From Oscillospiraceae bacterium (GTDB taxonomy: Bacteria; Bacillota; Clostridia; Oscillospirales; Ruminococcaceae), in NCBI GenBank assembly GCA_017466865.1, contig JAFTTI010000009.1, forward strand, positions 22,617 to 86,616: DNA of 64,000 nt, in the 5' to 3' direction. The translations under genes and the position numbers were made by a program. Positions 25,307 through 34,717 of this stretch are shown in pieces (within the stretch, counting starts at the first letter, position 1; the number at the start of each line of letters is the position of its first letter). The notes under the pieces are model-generated. The model had not been told where the DNA came from. It did no database searches and worked only from the letters and a program-made list of their open reading frames with translations.

Positions 25307-26932
25307 TCAGTCACCAAGTTCTGTAAGAATTCTGTCTGTACTCCAATAGAAATTATCTGAGCCTACTCTTGAAGAGAAACCACTTCTTGAGAAGATTTCC
25401 ATAACATTCGGCTGAACGGCTGTGAAATAAACTGTTTTATTGTTTTTATGAAGTCTTGCAACAAGATCGTCAAGCGCCTGAACGCCCGAAATATCGGCAA
25501 GAGGAACGCCTCTTAAAGAGAATATGTAGATTTCTTTATCTTCAAGTTCATCAATTTTCTCTTGAAGTTTGCCTGTTGTTCCGAAATAAAGAGGACCTGT
25601 CACATAGATAACGCTTGTATTCTTGATTTTTTCGTTCACCTTAGAACCATCTGCAAGTTTTTCAGGATTTACTTCGCTTGTCGTAACCTGAATATTTGAA
25701 ATTTTTGCAACAAAGATGACAAGTGAGAATACTATACCGATTACGATAGCAACTGTAAGGTCAAAAACAACGGTTGCTGCCATTGTTATAAAGAACTGTG
25801 AAATTGCAGAACGCATCTTTCTTTTGAAAATATCATTGATGATTTCCCAGTCGTTCATTCTCCATGCTGTAACAATAAGCACACCTGCTAAAGCTGCAAG
25901 AGGAATCGCAGACATTACTCCACCGAGAACGAACATAGAAAGTAAGAGTACAAGTGAATGAATAATACTTGTAAGTCTTGTCTGACCTCCTGCTTTTATA
26001 GCAACGCTTGTTCTTGCGATAGCTGCTGTTGCAGGAACTCCTCCGAAGAAAGGAATGAGCATATTTCCTATTCCCTGTGCGACAAGTTCTCTGTCAGCAT
26101 CAAGTTTTTCGTTTTTCATTCTACCTGCTGAAGCACCACAAAGAAGACTCTCGATAAGTCCGAGTGCTGCAATACTGAATGCAGGAACTATAAGAGGTTT
26201 TATTGTTTCAAGACTGAACATAGAGAATTTGAGTCTTTCTTCAAGGAATATTGTTTTAGGAATAGAACCTACTGATGCAACATCAAATTTAAAAATAAGA
26301 TTAACTATTGTTGCAAGTATGATTGCCACAAGTGATGAAGGAACAACTGCATTTGCTTTTTTAGGATAAACAATCATAAACACAATAACAGCGAGAGTTA
26401 TTATAAGCGCTGTAATATCAAGTGTCTGGGGAGTCATAAAATAACTGATAAGTTTTTCGATATTGTTAAGACCTGTTCCCTTAAGTCCTGTTGCGTTGTC
26501 TATCTGACCGAATGCAATAATTATCGCGATACCTGATGTAAATCCTGCAATTACAGGAAGCGGAATGAACGAAACAAGTCCGCCAAGTTTCAAAAGACCT
26601 GCGATAAGAAGAATTATTCCCGAAAGGAAACAAGCGATAAAAACACCTTTAAGACCATACTGTGCAACAAGTGATACAAGAATTGCTGTCATAGCACCTG
26701 TGGGGCCGCTTATCTGATAAGAACCGCCTGAAAGTCCACCAATTACAATACCTGCAATAATTGCTGTGATAAGTCCCGCAGCCGCTGATGCACCAGAACT
26801 CACACCAAATGCCAGCGCAAGAGGAAGTGCTACCGCCGCAACTGTTACCCCTGAAAGAACATCCATACCGAATCTCTTGACATTATAGCCTTTAAATTCA
26901 GTTTTTAATGAACTTACAAATTTTTTTACCAT
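25307..26932 (-). CDS. SulP-family anion permease with STAS domain
   Basis: A 541-residue membrane transporter for sulfate, bicarbonate or a related anion. The N-terminal VAAVALPLALAFGV segment and the GLITAIIAGIVIGGLSGGSYQISGPTGA region are SulP hallmarks. About 11-12 membrane helices span residues 25-410. A cytoplasmic STAS domain occupies about 435-541 (VIYVTGPLYFGTT, then DISGVQALDDL). The substrate is uncertain. It lies 36 bases behind the MATE gene and may share its promoter. Confidence 0.92.
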   Translation of the reverse strand: MVKKFVSSLKTEFKGYNVKRFGMDVLSGVTVAAVALPLALAFGVSSGASAAAGLITAIIAGIVIGGLSGGSYQISGPTGAMTAILVSLVAQYGLKGVFIACFLSGIILLIAGLLKLGGLVSFIPLPVIAGFTSGIAIIIAFGQIDNATGLKGTGLNNIEKLISYFMTPQTLDITALIITLAVIVFMIVYPKKANAVVPSSLVAIILATIVNLIFKFDVASVGSIPKTIFLEERLKFSMFSLETIKPLIVPAFSIAALGLIESLLCGASAGRMKNEKLDADRELVAQGIGNMLIPFFGGVPATAAIARTSVAIKAGGQTRLTSIIHSLVLLLSMFVLGGVMSAIPLAALAGVLIVTAWRMNDWEIINDIFKRKMRSAISQFFITMAATVVFDLTVAIVIGIVFSLVIFVAKISNIQVTTSEVNPEKLADGSKVNEKIKNTSVIYVTGPLYFGTTGKLQEKIDELEDKEIYIFSLRGVPLADISGVQALDDLVARLHKNNKTVYFTAVQPNVMEIFSRSGFSSRVGSDNFYWSTDRILTELGD

Positions 26933-26968
26933 ACCAAATTCTCTCTTTTCATTTTATAATTAACGATG

Positions 26969-28330
26969 TTATTGTTTTTGCATAACACCGTCTTCAACGA
27001 TTTTTTTCCAATGTCCCATTACATAGTAAGCAAGCGACATTGCTGATGCGATAACCCAGCCTATCGGCCATGACATCCATACACCTGTAACCCCAAAGTG
27101 TGGTGAAAGTATATAAGCAAAAATAACTCTTAATATAAGATCTGCAAATGTTGCTATCATAAATTCACGCATAGATGCCGTTCCTCTTAAAATAGCATCT
27201 GCAGAAAGTTTTATTGCAACTGCAGCATAAAAAGGAACCACAATTTTTATAAACTGTGCCCCTATTGCTATCGCTTCAAGGTTATCCGCTGCTTCAGAAT
27301 CCATAAATATTCCGATAAGCCTAGAAGGAAACATAAGAAAAAGAATCATAAACGGAGCCGTTACAATAGCAACTATTAAAAGGCCATTCTTAAACCCTTG
27401 TTTTATTCGTTTTATATCCCCTGCGCCTGCATTCTGAGCCGCAAAGCTTGAGATACTGTTACATACTGTTGATACACAAGAAATCGCAAATACATTTAGT
27501 TTTACTGCCGCTGCAAAACCTGCAACTGCATTATCGCCAAATCCATTTACTATTCCCTGAACAAAAATATTTCCGACAGAAACAAAACTCTGCTGCAGGA
27601 TACTCGGTATTGCTATCGTGCTTACAGTCTTCAGCATAGTTCCTGAAAATAATTTATGCTTATTTTCCGCCTTTATCTTTGAAAGCCTGATAAACAGAAC
27701 AATAAGTGCTACTACTGCACAAACTCCCTGACAAATGAATGTTGCCCATGCAACACCGCTTACTCCCATTTCAAAATAAACTACAAAAACATAGTCAAGT
27801 ATTACATTCGAAACAGATGATACTATGAGAAATATCAACGGTGTTATAGAATTTCCTAACGCGGTAAATATACCTGTACAGATATTATACAGGAAGAGGA
27901 ATGTAAGTCCCCATACATAGACATTGAGATAAAGTTCTGCGTCCGATAGGATATTGTCTGGTGTTTCAAGAAGCCTGAGTAACGGCGTTGTCATAAAACT
28001 ACCTATTACCGTGAGTATTGCACCCAATCCCAAAACAGAAAAAATCGATGTAAAAATTGCGGTTTTCATTTCAGCATATTGCTTTGCACCAAAATACTGT
28101 GAAATTATTACTGTACACCCTACATTCGCTCCCGTTCCTATCGAGATAAAAATCATAGTAATAGGAAAAGATGCACCAACCGCCGCAAGAGCTTCTTTAT
28201 TTATAAAATTACCCGCTATAATACTATCGGCGATATTGTAAAGTTGTTGAAAAATAACGCTGATAAGCATAGGAATGGCGAATTTCCAAAGAAGTTTTGC
28301 AGGACTTCCTTTGGTCATATCCGTTGTCAT
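26969..28330 (-). CDS. MATE-family efflux transporter
   Basis: A 453-residue transporter with 12 predicted helices. The N-terminus (SPAKLLWKFAIPMLISVIFQQLYNIADSIIAG) is a typical MATE opening, and the second half repeats the pattern (PSILQQSFVSVGNIFVQGIVN). These proteins export cationic drugs or metabolites by sodium or proton antiport. The substrate is unknown. An AAGGCG site precedes ATG 28330. Confidence 0.93.
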   Translation of the reverse strand: MTTDMTKGSPAKLLWKFAIPMLISVIFQQLYNIADSIIAGNFINKEALAAVGASFPITMIFISIGTGANVGCTVIISQYFGAKQYAEMKTAIFTSIFSVLGLGAILTVIGSFMTTPLLRLLETPDNILSDAELYLNVYVWGLTFLFLYNICTGIFTALGNSITPLIFLIVSSVSNVILDYVFVVYFEMGVSGVAWATFICQGVCAVVALIVLFIRLSKIKAENKHKLFSGTMLKTVSTIAIPSILQQSFVSVGNIFVQGIVNGFGDNAVAGFAAAVKLNVFAISCVSTVCNSISSFAAQNAGAGDIKRIKQGFKNGLLIVAIVTAPFMILFLMFPSRLIGIFMDSEAADNLEAIAIGAQFIKIVVPFYAAVAIKLSADAILRGTASMREFMIATFADLILRVIFAYILSPHFGVTGVWMSWPIGWVIASAMSLAYYVMGHWKKIVEDGVMQKQ

Positions 28331-28382
28331 TTAATCGCCTTACTTTCGTTTTTTAATATACACTTTCAATAATACTGTTAAA

Positions 28383-28411
28383 ATTATAACATACTAAAAA
28401 ATATATGTAAA
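28383..28411 (-). promoter_or_regulatory. Promoter of MATE-SulP unit
   Basis: Minus strand TTTACA (28411-28406), 17-base spacer, TATAAT (28388-28383) with a TATGT extension. The leader would be about 50 bases. Confidence 0.7.
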
Positions 28412-28473
28412 TTAACATTTTCAACAATACATATCAACATTTGAAAAAGTATATCTGCATTTTTCTAAAATTA

Positions 28474-28502
28474 TTGACTTTTTTATTAAAAAAGTGTATA
28501 AT
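28474..28502 (+). promoter_or_regulatory. Promoter of the HD-GYP operon
   Basis: TTGACT (28474-28479), 17-base spacer, TATAAT (28497-28502), leaving an untranslated leader of about 80 bases with no strong structure. Confidence 0.75.
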
Positions 28503-28588
28503 AATTTTATTATTATTCATTTTCGAATTTTACAGTTATTTCCGTAATCCCCGTAATATATCTTTGTTTAGTCAGGAGGTGTAGCCGT

Positions 28589-29689
28589 ATGTTCTATGTA
28601 AATACAGAAGATTTACTTCCCGGAATGTATTTAGGTCGTGATATACATTACTTTGATATGAACATCCAGGCTATGTCCGTCCTAACAAGAGGGATACACC
28701 TGACAGAAGAATCTATCAGAGCACTCGTTAACGCAAAGGTTGAAGGGGCTTATATTTCTCATCTTTCAAACGATATAAAAATGACGCAGACCATAGATAC
28801 AGAACTGAAAAATCAGGCTGTAGATGGTATACAAAGCCTCGCAAAAGGATTTATGGGCGGTCATATAACAAGTGAACAGATGGATAGTATTAACGATACT
28901 ACCATCAATCTTGTTGAGTCTGTATCTGCAGATAAAGATGTAATGGTAAATATTCTTGACCTTAAAATGTATGATGATTATACATATCATCACTCTCTCA
29001 GTGTTGCTGTAATGTCTTTGGCTGTTGGTATGGAATTCGGGTTTGATAAAAATACATTAAGCGAACTTGTTACTGCTGCGCTCCTCCACGATATCGGAAA
29101 AATCGCTATTCCTATAACAATTATAAACAAGCCTTCAAGACTTACTCCAGAGGAATTTGAGATTGTCAAAAAGCATCCTATTGCTGCGGGTGTTCATTTA
29201 AGAAAAAACAATCTTGTTTCTCAGAACACATTTATGGGAATCGTCGGTCATCACGAAAAATGGAACGGAACAGGTTATCCCAACGGTCTTGACGGAAAGA
29301 ATATACACATGTTTGCAAGAATAATGGCTGTTGCTGATGTTTTCGACGCACTCACATCACATCGTCCTTATCGAAAGCCCGCACCGGCACATGAAGTTCT
29401 TGAATACATAATGGCAAACGCAGGAACGCATTTTGACGAAGAAATAGTAAGGGCTTTCCTTAAAAGAGTTGCTCCTTTCCCTGTTGGTTCACATGTAAGA
29501 CTTTCAAATGGAAAACATGGTATTGTTATAAGAAATTATCCTGAACAGCCATTAAGACCTCAAATCGCTATTGTCGGAGAAGACACTTCTTACGATTTAT
29601 TTAAGGATCCGCAGTATTTAAATGTTATCGTTACAGGCATAGATGAGCTTGATAATATATCTGCACCACCTGCTAATTCAAGGAGTTAG
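28589..29689 (+). CDS. HD-GYP domain protein, probable cyclic-dinucleotide phosphodiesterase
   Basis: A 366-residue soluble protein. An N-terminal domain (residues 1-110) of the type often preceding HD-GYP is followed by the catalytic domain: YHHSLSVAV, HDIGKIAIP near residue 166, and HHEKWNGTGYPNGLDG near residue 220, where the GYP motif is intact. A short C-terminal beta domain ends the protein. HD-GYP proteins hydrolyse cyclic di-GMP or related dinucleotides. AGGAGG sits nine bases before ATG 28589. It heads a five-gene unit whose other members are metabolic. Confidence 0.92.
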   Translation: MFYVNTEDLLPGMYLGRDIHYFDMNIQAMSVLTRGIHLTEESIRALVNAKVEGAYISHLSNDIKMTQTIDTELKNQAVDGIQSLAKGFMGGHITSEQMDSINDTTINLVESVSADKDVMVNILDLKMYDDYTYHHSLSVAVMSLAVGMEFGFDKNTLSELVTAALLHDIGKIAIPITIINKPSRLTPEEFEIVKKHPIAAGVHLRKNNLVSQNTFMGIVGHHEKWNGTGYPNGLDGKNIHMFARIMAVADVFDALTSHRPYRKPAPAHEVLEYIMANAGTHFDEEIVRAFLKRVAPFPVGSHVRLSNGKHGIVIRNYPEQPLRPQIAIVGEDTSYDLFKDPQYLNVIVTGIDELDNISAPPANSRS

Positions 29690-29691
29690 TT

Positions 29692-30450
29692 ATGAAAGCG
29701 TTGATAACAGGTGCCAGCGGAGGAATAGGTCGCGATATGGCGATTATTCTCAGCAATATGGGATATGACCTTATTCTTGTTGCAAGAAGTAAAGATAAAT
29801 TAGACGAACTCAAAGAAGAAATTTCTACAAAATGTACTATCATAGCAACTGATTTATCTGATGAACAGAATTGCTTTGACTTATACAAAAAAACAAAAGA
29901 TGAAAACATTGATATTCTGATTAATAACGCAGGTTATGGAATTCATGGGTATTTCAAGGATAGCCCTATCGAAAACGATCTTAATATGATTAATCTTAAT
30001 GTAAAATCTGTTCAGATACTCACAAAGTTATTTTTAAACGATTTTATTGAAAAAGACAGCGGTAGAATATTGAATGTTTCGTCATCAGCAGGGCTTACAA
30101 TAGGAGGTCCTCTATTCGCATCTTATTATGCAACGAAAGCTTATGTTTCAAGTCTTACAAGAGGAATATACGGAGAACTCAAATCTGTCAAAAGCAATGT
30201 AACCATAAGTCATCTCTGCCCCGGGCCTGTTGATACTGGCTTCAATAAAAGAGCGGGAATTTCAAAATTCTCATCAAAGCCTCTTGATAGCAAATATGTT
30301 TCTGAATATGCTATAAATAAGATGCTCAAAGGCAAACTTACTATCATTCCCGGCTTTAAAATGAAGGTTGCAATGTTTTTCTCAAAATTTGTCGGTGAAA
30401 AACTAATGCTCCGTATCCTTATGAGTTTTCAGAAAGGCAAGGAAAAATAA
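29692..30450 (+). CDS. Short-chain dehydrogenase/reductase
   Basis: A 252-residue NAD(P)-dependent oxidoreductase. The cofactor loop TGASGGIGR is at residues 6-14, NNAGYG is near residue 82, and the catalytic Tyr145-x3-Lys149 follows a Ser-rich strand (NVSSSAG). The substrate is unknown. It starts two bases after the HD-GYP stop, with AAGGAG inside that gene's end, and abuts the next gene directly. Confidence 0.92.
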   Translation: MKALITGASGGIGRDMAIILSNMGYDLILVARSKDKLDELKEEISTKCTIIATDLSDEQNCFDLYKKTKDENIDILINNAGYGIHGYFKDSPIENDLNMINLNVKSVQILTKLFLNDFIEKDSGRILNVSSSAGLTIGGPLFASYYATKAYVSSLTRGIYGELKSVKSNVTISHLCPGPVDTGFNKRAGISKFSSKPLDSKYVSEYAINKMLKGKLTIIPGFKMKVAMFFSKFVGEKLMLRILMSFQKGKEK

Positions 30451-30927
30451 ATGTCTGATTTCATAATAAAAAGAATTACTCACGAAAACTTTATCCCTTC
30501 TCTTAAACTTGCTGAAGATGTTTTTATGGAATTCGAAGCAAAGGATTATCCTCCCGAAGGAACAGAAAGTTTCAAAGCATTTCTTTATTGTGAAGAAACA
30601 GAGAAAAGATTCTTATGTGGCAATTTTATTATTTGGGGTGCATTTGACAAAAGCAGACAGATTGCAACATTCGCAATACGCGATGAAAGTCATTTAAGTC
30701 TTGCGTTTGTGGACAAGGAATATCATAGAAAAGGCGTTGCAACAGCGTTATGGAACGAAGCGTTATCCTATATCTTACAGAATGAAAATATTAAAGAAAT
30801 AACAGTTAACTCTTCACCATATGGTTTACCCTTTTACAAGAAAATCGGATTTAAAGAAATCGCAGAAGAACAACTTATTGATGGAATAAGATATATTCCC
30901 ATGAAATATATTATCGAAAGACAGTGA
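30451..30927 (+). CDS. GNAT-family N-acetyltransferase
   Basis: A 158-residue acetyl-CoA-dependent transferase. The acetyl-CoA-binding motif is HRKGVATALWNEAL near residue 91, preceded by the strand LAFVDKEY. The substrate is unknown. Its ATG directly follows the SDR stop codon. Confidence 0.86.
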   Translation: MSDFIIKRITHENFIPSLKLAEDVFMEFEAKDYPPEGTESFKAFLYCEETEKRFLCGNFIIWGAFDKSRQIATFAIRDESHLSLAFVDKEYHRKGVATALWNEALSYILQNENIKEITVNSSPYGLPFYKKIGFKEIAEEQLIDGIRYIPMKYIIERQ

Positions 30928-30934
30928 TCGCAGG

Positions 30935-31534
30935 ATGCTACGACATAAAGGTACTCAATGGCTGGGAACTGAAAGGTTAAGGCTTTGTCCCCTATCCCCT
31001 AATTACGCTGAAGAAATGTATTCAGGGTGGTCAGGCGACAATGAAGTTACAAAATATCTTTCCTGGCCTACGCACGATAGTCCAGAAGTTACTAAGAAAA
31101 TTCTTATGGACTGGTCTGAAAACTATACTTCTACAAAATATTATAATTGGGGTATATTTTTAAAAGAAAATGGCAAACTTATTGGAACAATCAGTTTTAT
31201 CAACATAAACGATTACAAGTCATCAGCTGAAATAGGTTATGTTATTTCAAAAAAATACTGGAATCAAGGATATGCTTCTGAAGCTGCAAGACGTATTCTT
31301 GAATTTGGGTTTAATGACATAGGTTTTAAATCAGTTGTTGGATATCATCACCCAAGAAACACCAACTCAGGAAAAGTTATGGAAAAAATCGGAATGAAAA
31401 GAGAAGGTTGGCTTCCCGGAACGATGATGAACAATAAAGGTCAGAAATGCGATGTAATCAAATATACTGCATTACGCGCAAATTTTATAGAATCAACTGT
31501 TAAGGAGATTGATAACAATGAAACTGGAAACTAA
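30935..31534 (+). CDS. GNAT-family N-acetyltransferase, RimJ/RimL type
   Basis: A 199-residue acetyltransferase with the opening TERLRLCPLSPNYAEEMYSGW and the acetyl-CoA motif WNQGYASEAARRILEFGF, as in RimJ/RimL-like enzymes. It is only distantly related to the GNAT immediately upstream. Its start is seven bases after that gene and has a weak ribosome site (GCAGG), so it may be translationally coupled. Its end overlaps the start of the next gene by 17 bases. Confidence 0.86.
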   Translation: MLRHKGTQWLGTERLRLCPLSPNYAEEMYSGWSGDNEVTKYLSWPTHDSPEVTKKILMDWSENYTSTKYYNWGIFLKENGKLIGTISFININDYKSSAEIGYVISKKYWNQGYASEAARRILEFGFNDIGFKSVVGYHHPRNTNSGKVMEKIGMKREGWLPGTMMNNKGQKCDVIKYTALRANFIESTVKEIDNNETGN

Positions 31535-32783
31535 ATGTATCCACGAAGGATACAAACCCAAGAATGGCGAACCTCAGGCTCTTCCTATAGTACAGAGTAC
31601 AACTTACAGATATAAGTCAACAGAAGAAATCGCCGCTGTGTTTGATGACCCTACACTTTCACTCATATATTCACGATTTGAAAATCCTACAGTTATGGCT
31701 GTTGAAGATAAGATTGCCGCACTCGAAGGTGGTGTTGCCGCAATGTGCACATCGAGCGGTCAGGCTGCTTCCCTTCTCTCTATCCTCAATATCTGTAGTG
31801 CAGGAGATAGTTTTATCTGTTCTTCAGAAATCTATGGAGGAACAATCAACCTTTTCGCATTCACATTCAAGCGTTTTGGAATTGAATGTATCTTTGTAAA
31901 TCCTTCTGATTCTGAAGAAGAAATCCAGAAGAAATTCAAAGACAATACAAAGTGCGTATTCGGTGAAACACTTGCAAACCCCGCTATAAAGGTTCTTGAC
32001 ATTGAAAAGTTTGCAAATATTGCTCACAAGAATAATGTTCCGCTTATCATCGACAATACATTCCCTACTCCTGTTCTTTGCAGACCTATCGAACACGGTG
32101 CTGACATTGTAATCCATTCAACAACAAAGTATATGGATGGTCACGCAGTTCAGGGTGGTGGCGTTATCGTTGACAGCGGTAAGTTTGACTGGACAAACGG
32201 AAAGTTCCCCGAATTCACAGAACCCGACGAAAGCTATCACGGAGTTATCTATTCAAAGGCTTATGGAAATGCTGCTTATATCATCAAAGCAAGAATGCAG
32301 CTTATGCGTGATTTTGGTTGCTACCCCGCAGCGCACTCTGCTTTCCTTCTCAACCTCGGTCTTGAAACACTCGCAGTAAGAATGAAACAGTATTGCAAGA
32401 ACGCTCAGGCTGTTGCTGAATACTTTGCTAAATCCGATAAAATTGAAAGTGTAACATACCCCACTATCGCAGACGACGAACAAAAAGCACTCGCTGACAA
32501 GTATCTTCCCGACGGTGCAAGTGGTGTAATTTCATTTACAATCAAGGGTGGCAGAGATGCAGCGATAAGATTTATGGATAGTCTTGAACTCGCATCAAAC
32601 GTTGTTCATGTTGCAGATATCAGAACCTGTGTTCTTCATCCTGCATCAGAAACACATCGTCAGCTTACAGACGAACAGCTTGTTGCAGCAGGTATCAATC
32701 CAGGACTTATCAGATTCTCTTGTGGTCTTGAAAACATCGACGACATTATCGCTGACATTGAACAGGCACTTGCTAAGGTTTAA
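31518..32783 (+). CDS. O-acetylhomoserine sulfhydrylase (Cys/Met PLP-enzyme family)
   Basis: It probably makes homocysteine from O-acetylhomoserine and sulfide. It is a fold-type I PLP enzyme of 421 residues. Features are the opening ETKCIHEGYKP, SSGQAA in the cofactor phosphate region, the PLP lysine in HSTTKYMDGH near residue 205, and the FDWTNGKFPEF / SYHG segment, which is typical of this enzyme and not of cystathionine lyases. An in-frame TTG at 31509 is less likely than ATG 31518, which has AAGGAG upstream. It is last in the HD-GYP unit, before a strong terminator. Confidence 0.9.
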   Translation: MKLETKCIHEGYKPKNGEPQALPIVQSTTYRYKSTEEIAAVFDDPTLSLIYSRFENPTVMAVEDKIAALEGGVAAMCTSSGQAASLLSILNICSAGDSFICSSEIYGGTINLFAFTFKRFGIECIFVNPSDSEEEIQKKFKDNTKCVFGETLANPAIKVLDIEKFANIAHKNNVPLIIDNTFPTPVLCRPIEHGADIVIHSTTKYMDGHAVQGGGVIVDSGKFDWTNGKFPEFTEPDESYHGVIYSKAYGNAAYIIKARMQLMRDFGCYPAAHSAFLLNLGLETLAVRMKQYCKNAQAVAEYFAKSDKIESVTYPTIADDEQKALADKYLPDGASGVISFTIKGGRDAAIRFMDSLELASNVVHVADIRTCVLHPASETHRQLTDEQLVAAGINPGLIRFSCGLENIDDIIADIEQALAKV

Positions 32784-32789
32784 TAGAAA

Positions 32790-32830
32790 AATAATAAATC
32801 CACTTGTATTATGCAAGTGGATTTATTATT
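32790..32830. terminator. Bidirectional terminator
   Basis: Perfect 17-base arms AATAATAAATCCACTTG and complement with a 7-base loop. It ends both the sulfhydrylase operon and the convergent transglutaminase-like gene. Confidence 0.9.
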
Positions 32831-33454
32831 TTAATCTTTTTTATTATATAAAAGTTCGTCGGGAAGATCGTTCCAAAGTTCTGTTCTTGTTTTATTGTTT
32901 CTTAACTTTTCAATTACTTTTATATCAGGGTCGGGATAGATGGTAAAATCATCTTCCTCTCCTATTTCTGCACGAATAGGAAAAGCAAGTATCTCTGTAT
33001 CTAACGAAAACTGTGCATCTATGCCCTCTTTATTGCCTCTCGCATCAAGACGTATCCATTTGCTATATTCTTTTACAAAAACACCATTAAGTCCGTGATA
33101 TACAAGAACAGGCGATGTTTCGTTGCCAAAATTGATTTTCTGATAGCAAACTCCCGCGGGTATACCTTTTAAACGCAATAACGCAGCCAAAAGATGAGAT
33201 TTTGCAAAGCAAATTCCGTGTTTATTTTCAAGAACTTCTGATGCAGAACAGGTTATTTTATCTTCATTTATATCTGCCGAATGAGAAATGTTATCTCTTA
33301 CATATTCGTATGCTGATTTTATGTATTCTGTTTCATTATCTGATTTTTTGTATAATAAATCTGAAAGTTCTGTGATTTTCTCGTTAGTATAATCAATCAC
33401 ATCGTCTTCTTTTAAATATTCATTTATATCATCTGTAAATAAAGTTATATTCAT
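32831..33454 (-). CDS. Transglutaminase-like cysteine-protease-fold protein
   Basis: A 207-residue soluble protein with a transglutaminase-like core. The putative nucleophile Cys lies in HGICFAKSHLL near residue 83, the His in VYHGLNGVFV and the Asp in IRLDARGN. This family includes peptidases and amidases; the substrate is unknown. The start is ATG 33454, preceded by GGAGG at the right distance, rather than the upstream ATG at 33466 that precedes the GGAGG. No signal peptide is seen, so it is cytosolic. Confidence 0.83.
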   Translation of the reverse strand: MNITLFTDDINEYLKEDDVIDYTNEKITELSDLLYKKSDNETEYIKSAYEYVRDNISHSADINEDKITCSASEVLENKHGICFAKSHLLAALLRLKGIPAGVCYQKINFGNETSPVLVYHGLNGVFVKEYSKWIRLDARGNKEGIDAQFSLDTEILAFPIRAEIGEEDDFTIYPDPDIKVIEKLRNNKTRTELWNDLPDELLYNKKD

Positions 33455-33487
33455 ATCTTCCTCCATATAAAATTTATATTTTAGAAA

Positions 33488-33516
33488 ATTATACCAAAAA
33501 TCATAATAAAAGTCAA
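33488..33516 (-). promoter_or_regulatory. Promoter of the transglutaminase-like gene
   Basis: Minus strand TTGACT (33516-33511), 17-base spacer, TATAAT (33493-33488) with TGG before it. The -35 starts right where the T-run of the yebC terminator ends. Confidence 0.75.
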
Positions 33517-33520
33517 TAAA

Positions 33521-33550
33521 AAATCCACCCTGATTTTACAGAGTGGATTT
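33521..33550 (-). terminator. Terminator of the rplU-rpmA-obgE-mrnC-yebC operon
   Basis: 12-base arms AAATCCACTCTG / CAGGGTGGATTT (one G·U pair on the minus transcript) with a 6-base loop, then a TTTT run. Confidence 0.82.
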
Positions 33551-33555
33551 GTATT

Positions 33556-34293
33556 TTATTCAGCGTCTTCGGGCATTTCCCAGTTATGATAAACATTCTG
33601 AACATCATCGTTATCTTCAAGATGTTCGAGAAGAAGATTCATTTTCTTTATAAGTTCTTCATCTGTGAGTGCTGTATATGTTGAAGGAATCTGTTCGATT
33701 TCGGCAGAAAGAAGTTTGTACCCCTTTGCTTCAAGTCCTTCACGAACTGCTGAAAAATCAGAAGGCTCTGTTGTAACTTCGAATGCGCCATCTTCAGATG
33801 AAAGGTCAGAAGCACCAAGGTCAAACGCGTCTTCCATGATTTTTTCTTCGTCAACGCCTTCGCTGTCAACGATAATCATTCCCTTTGTTGAGAACATAAA
33901 TGATACACAACCCGATGTTCCCATATTTCCTCCGAATTTATCAAAGAAATGACGTACATCTGCAGCAGTTCTGTTTTTATTGTCTGTAAGACATTCAACG
34001 ATAACCGCAACTCCGCCGGGACCGTAGCCTTCATAAACGTTTTCTTCATAGTTTGTTTTATCGCCTTCGCCTGCGGCTTTTTTGATTACTCTTTCGATGT
34101 TATCGTTAGGTACATTATTAGATTTAGCCTTTGAAATAAGGTCACGGAGCTTACTGTTTGAGTTAGGGTCTGCCCCTCCCTCTTTAACTGCAACCATTAT
34201 TTCTCTTCCGATTTTTGTAAAAACTTTTGCTCTTGCGCCATCGGTTGCTTCTTTCTTTCTTTTAATTGTACTCCATTTTGAATGTCCTGACAT
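33556..34293 (-). CDS. yebC: YebC/PmpR-family protein
   Basis: A 245-residue protein with the invariant opening MSGHSKWSTIKRKK, then NIERVIKKAAGEG and the YEGYGPGG segment. The family has been described both as DNA-binding regulators and as factors that help ribosomes through difficult sequences. At the end of an operon for ribosomal proteins, ObgE and Mini-RNase III, a translation role would fit. Strong GGAG. Identity certain. Confidence 0.95.
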   Translation of the reverse strand: MSGHSKWSTIKRKKEATDGARAKVFTKIGREIMVAVKEGGADPNSNSKLRDLISKAKSNNVPNDNIERVIKKAAGEGDKTNYEENVYEGYGPGGVAVIVECLTDNKNRTAADVRHFFDKFGGNMGTSGCVSFMFSTKGMIIVDSEGVDEEKIMEDAFDLGASDLSSEDGAFEVTTEPSDFSAVREGLEAKGYKLLSAEIEQIPSTYTALTDEELIKKMNLLLEHLEDNDDVQNVYHNWEMPEDAE

Positions 34294-34313
34294 AAAAATC
34301 TCTCCTTCAAAAA

Positions 34314-34697
34314 TTATTCTTCTATATTCCAGATGATTTCAAAAATCTCATCTATTCTTTGCTTATTTCCGATAAGATGAAGATAACCAAAAAGACTTTC
34401 GATAGCTGTCGCCTTATGGTATTCAATAGGATTTGAGCTTTTAGGAACAGTATTCCCTGTTGCGTTTCTTCCTCTTTTCAAAACCCCTTCTTCATCAGAA
34501 TTCAAAACAGGAAGAATAAGATCAAATGCTTTTGCCTGATAACTTGCCCTGACTTTTTTTACAGCAAGCGCATGTAATTTTCCGACAGGCATATTAGCCG
34601 TTAAAACGAGTTTCTCTCTGACAAGTTGTTCGTAAACACCATCGCCGAGAAAAGCAAGTGTCAACGGACTATACTGCATAGCATCGCGCTTTTCCAT
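34314..34697 (-). CDS. mrnC: Mini-ribonuclease 3 (23S rRNA maturation)
   Basis: A 127-residue RNase III catalytic domain without the double-stranded-RNA-binding domain. In Bacillus this enzyme trims the ends of 23S rRNA precursor. Motifs: LAFLGDGVYEQLVR (catalytic Asp), LKRGRNA, and HKATAIESLFGYLHL (catalytic Glu). Its occurrence is characteristic of Gram-positive bacteria. It lies between obgE and yebC with short gaps. Confidence 0.93.
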   Translation of the reverse strand: MEKRDAMQYSPLTLAFLGDGVYEQLVREKLVLTANMPVGKLHALAVKKVRASYQAKAFDLILPVLNSDEEGVLKRGRNATGNTVPKSSNPIEYHKATAIESLFGYLHLIGNKQRIDEIFEIIWNIEE

Positions 34698-34717
34698 AGG
34701 TTTCTTCTCTCCATAAA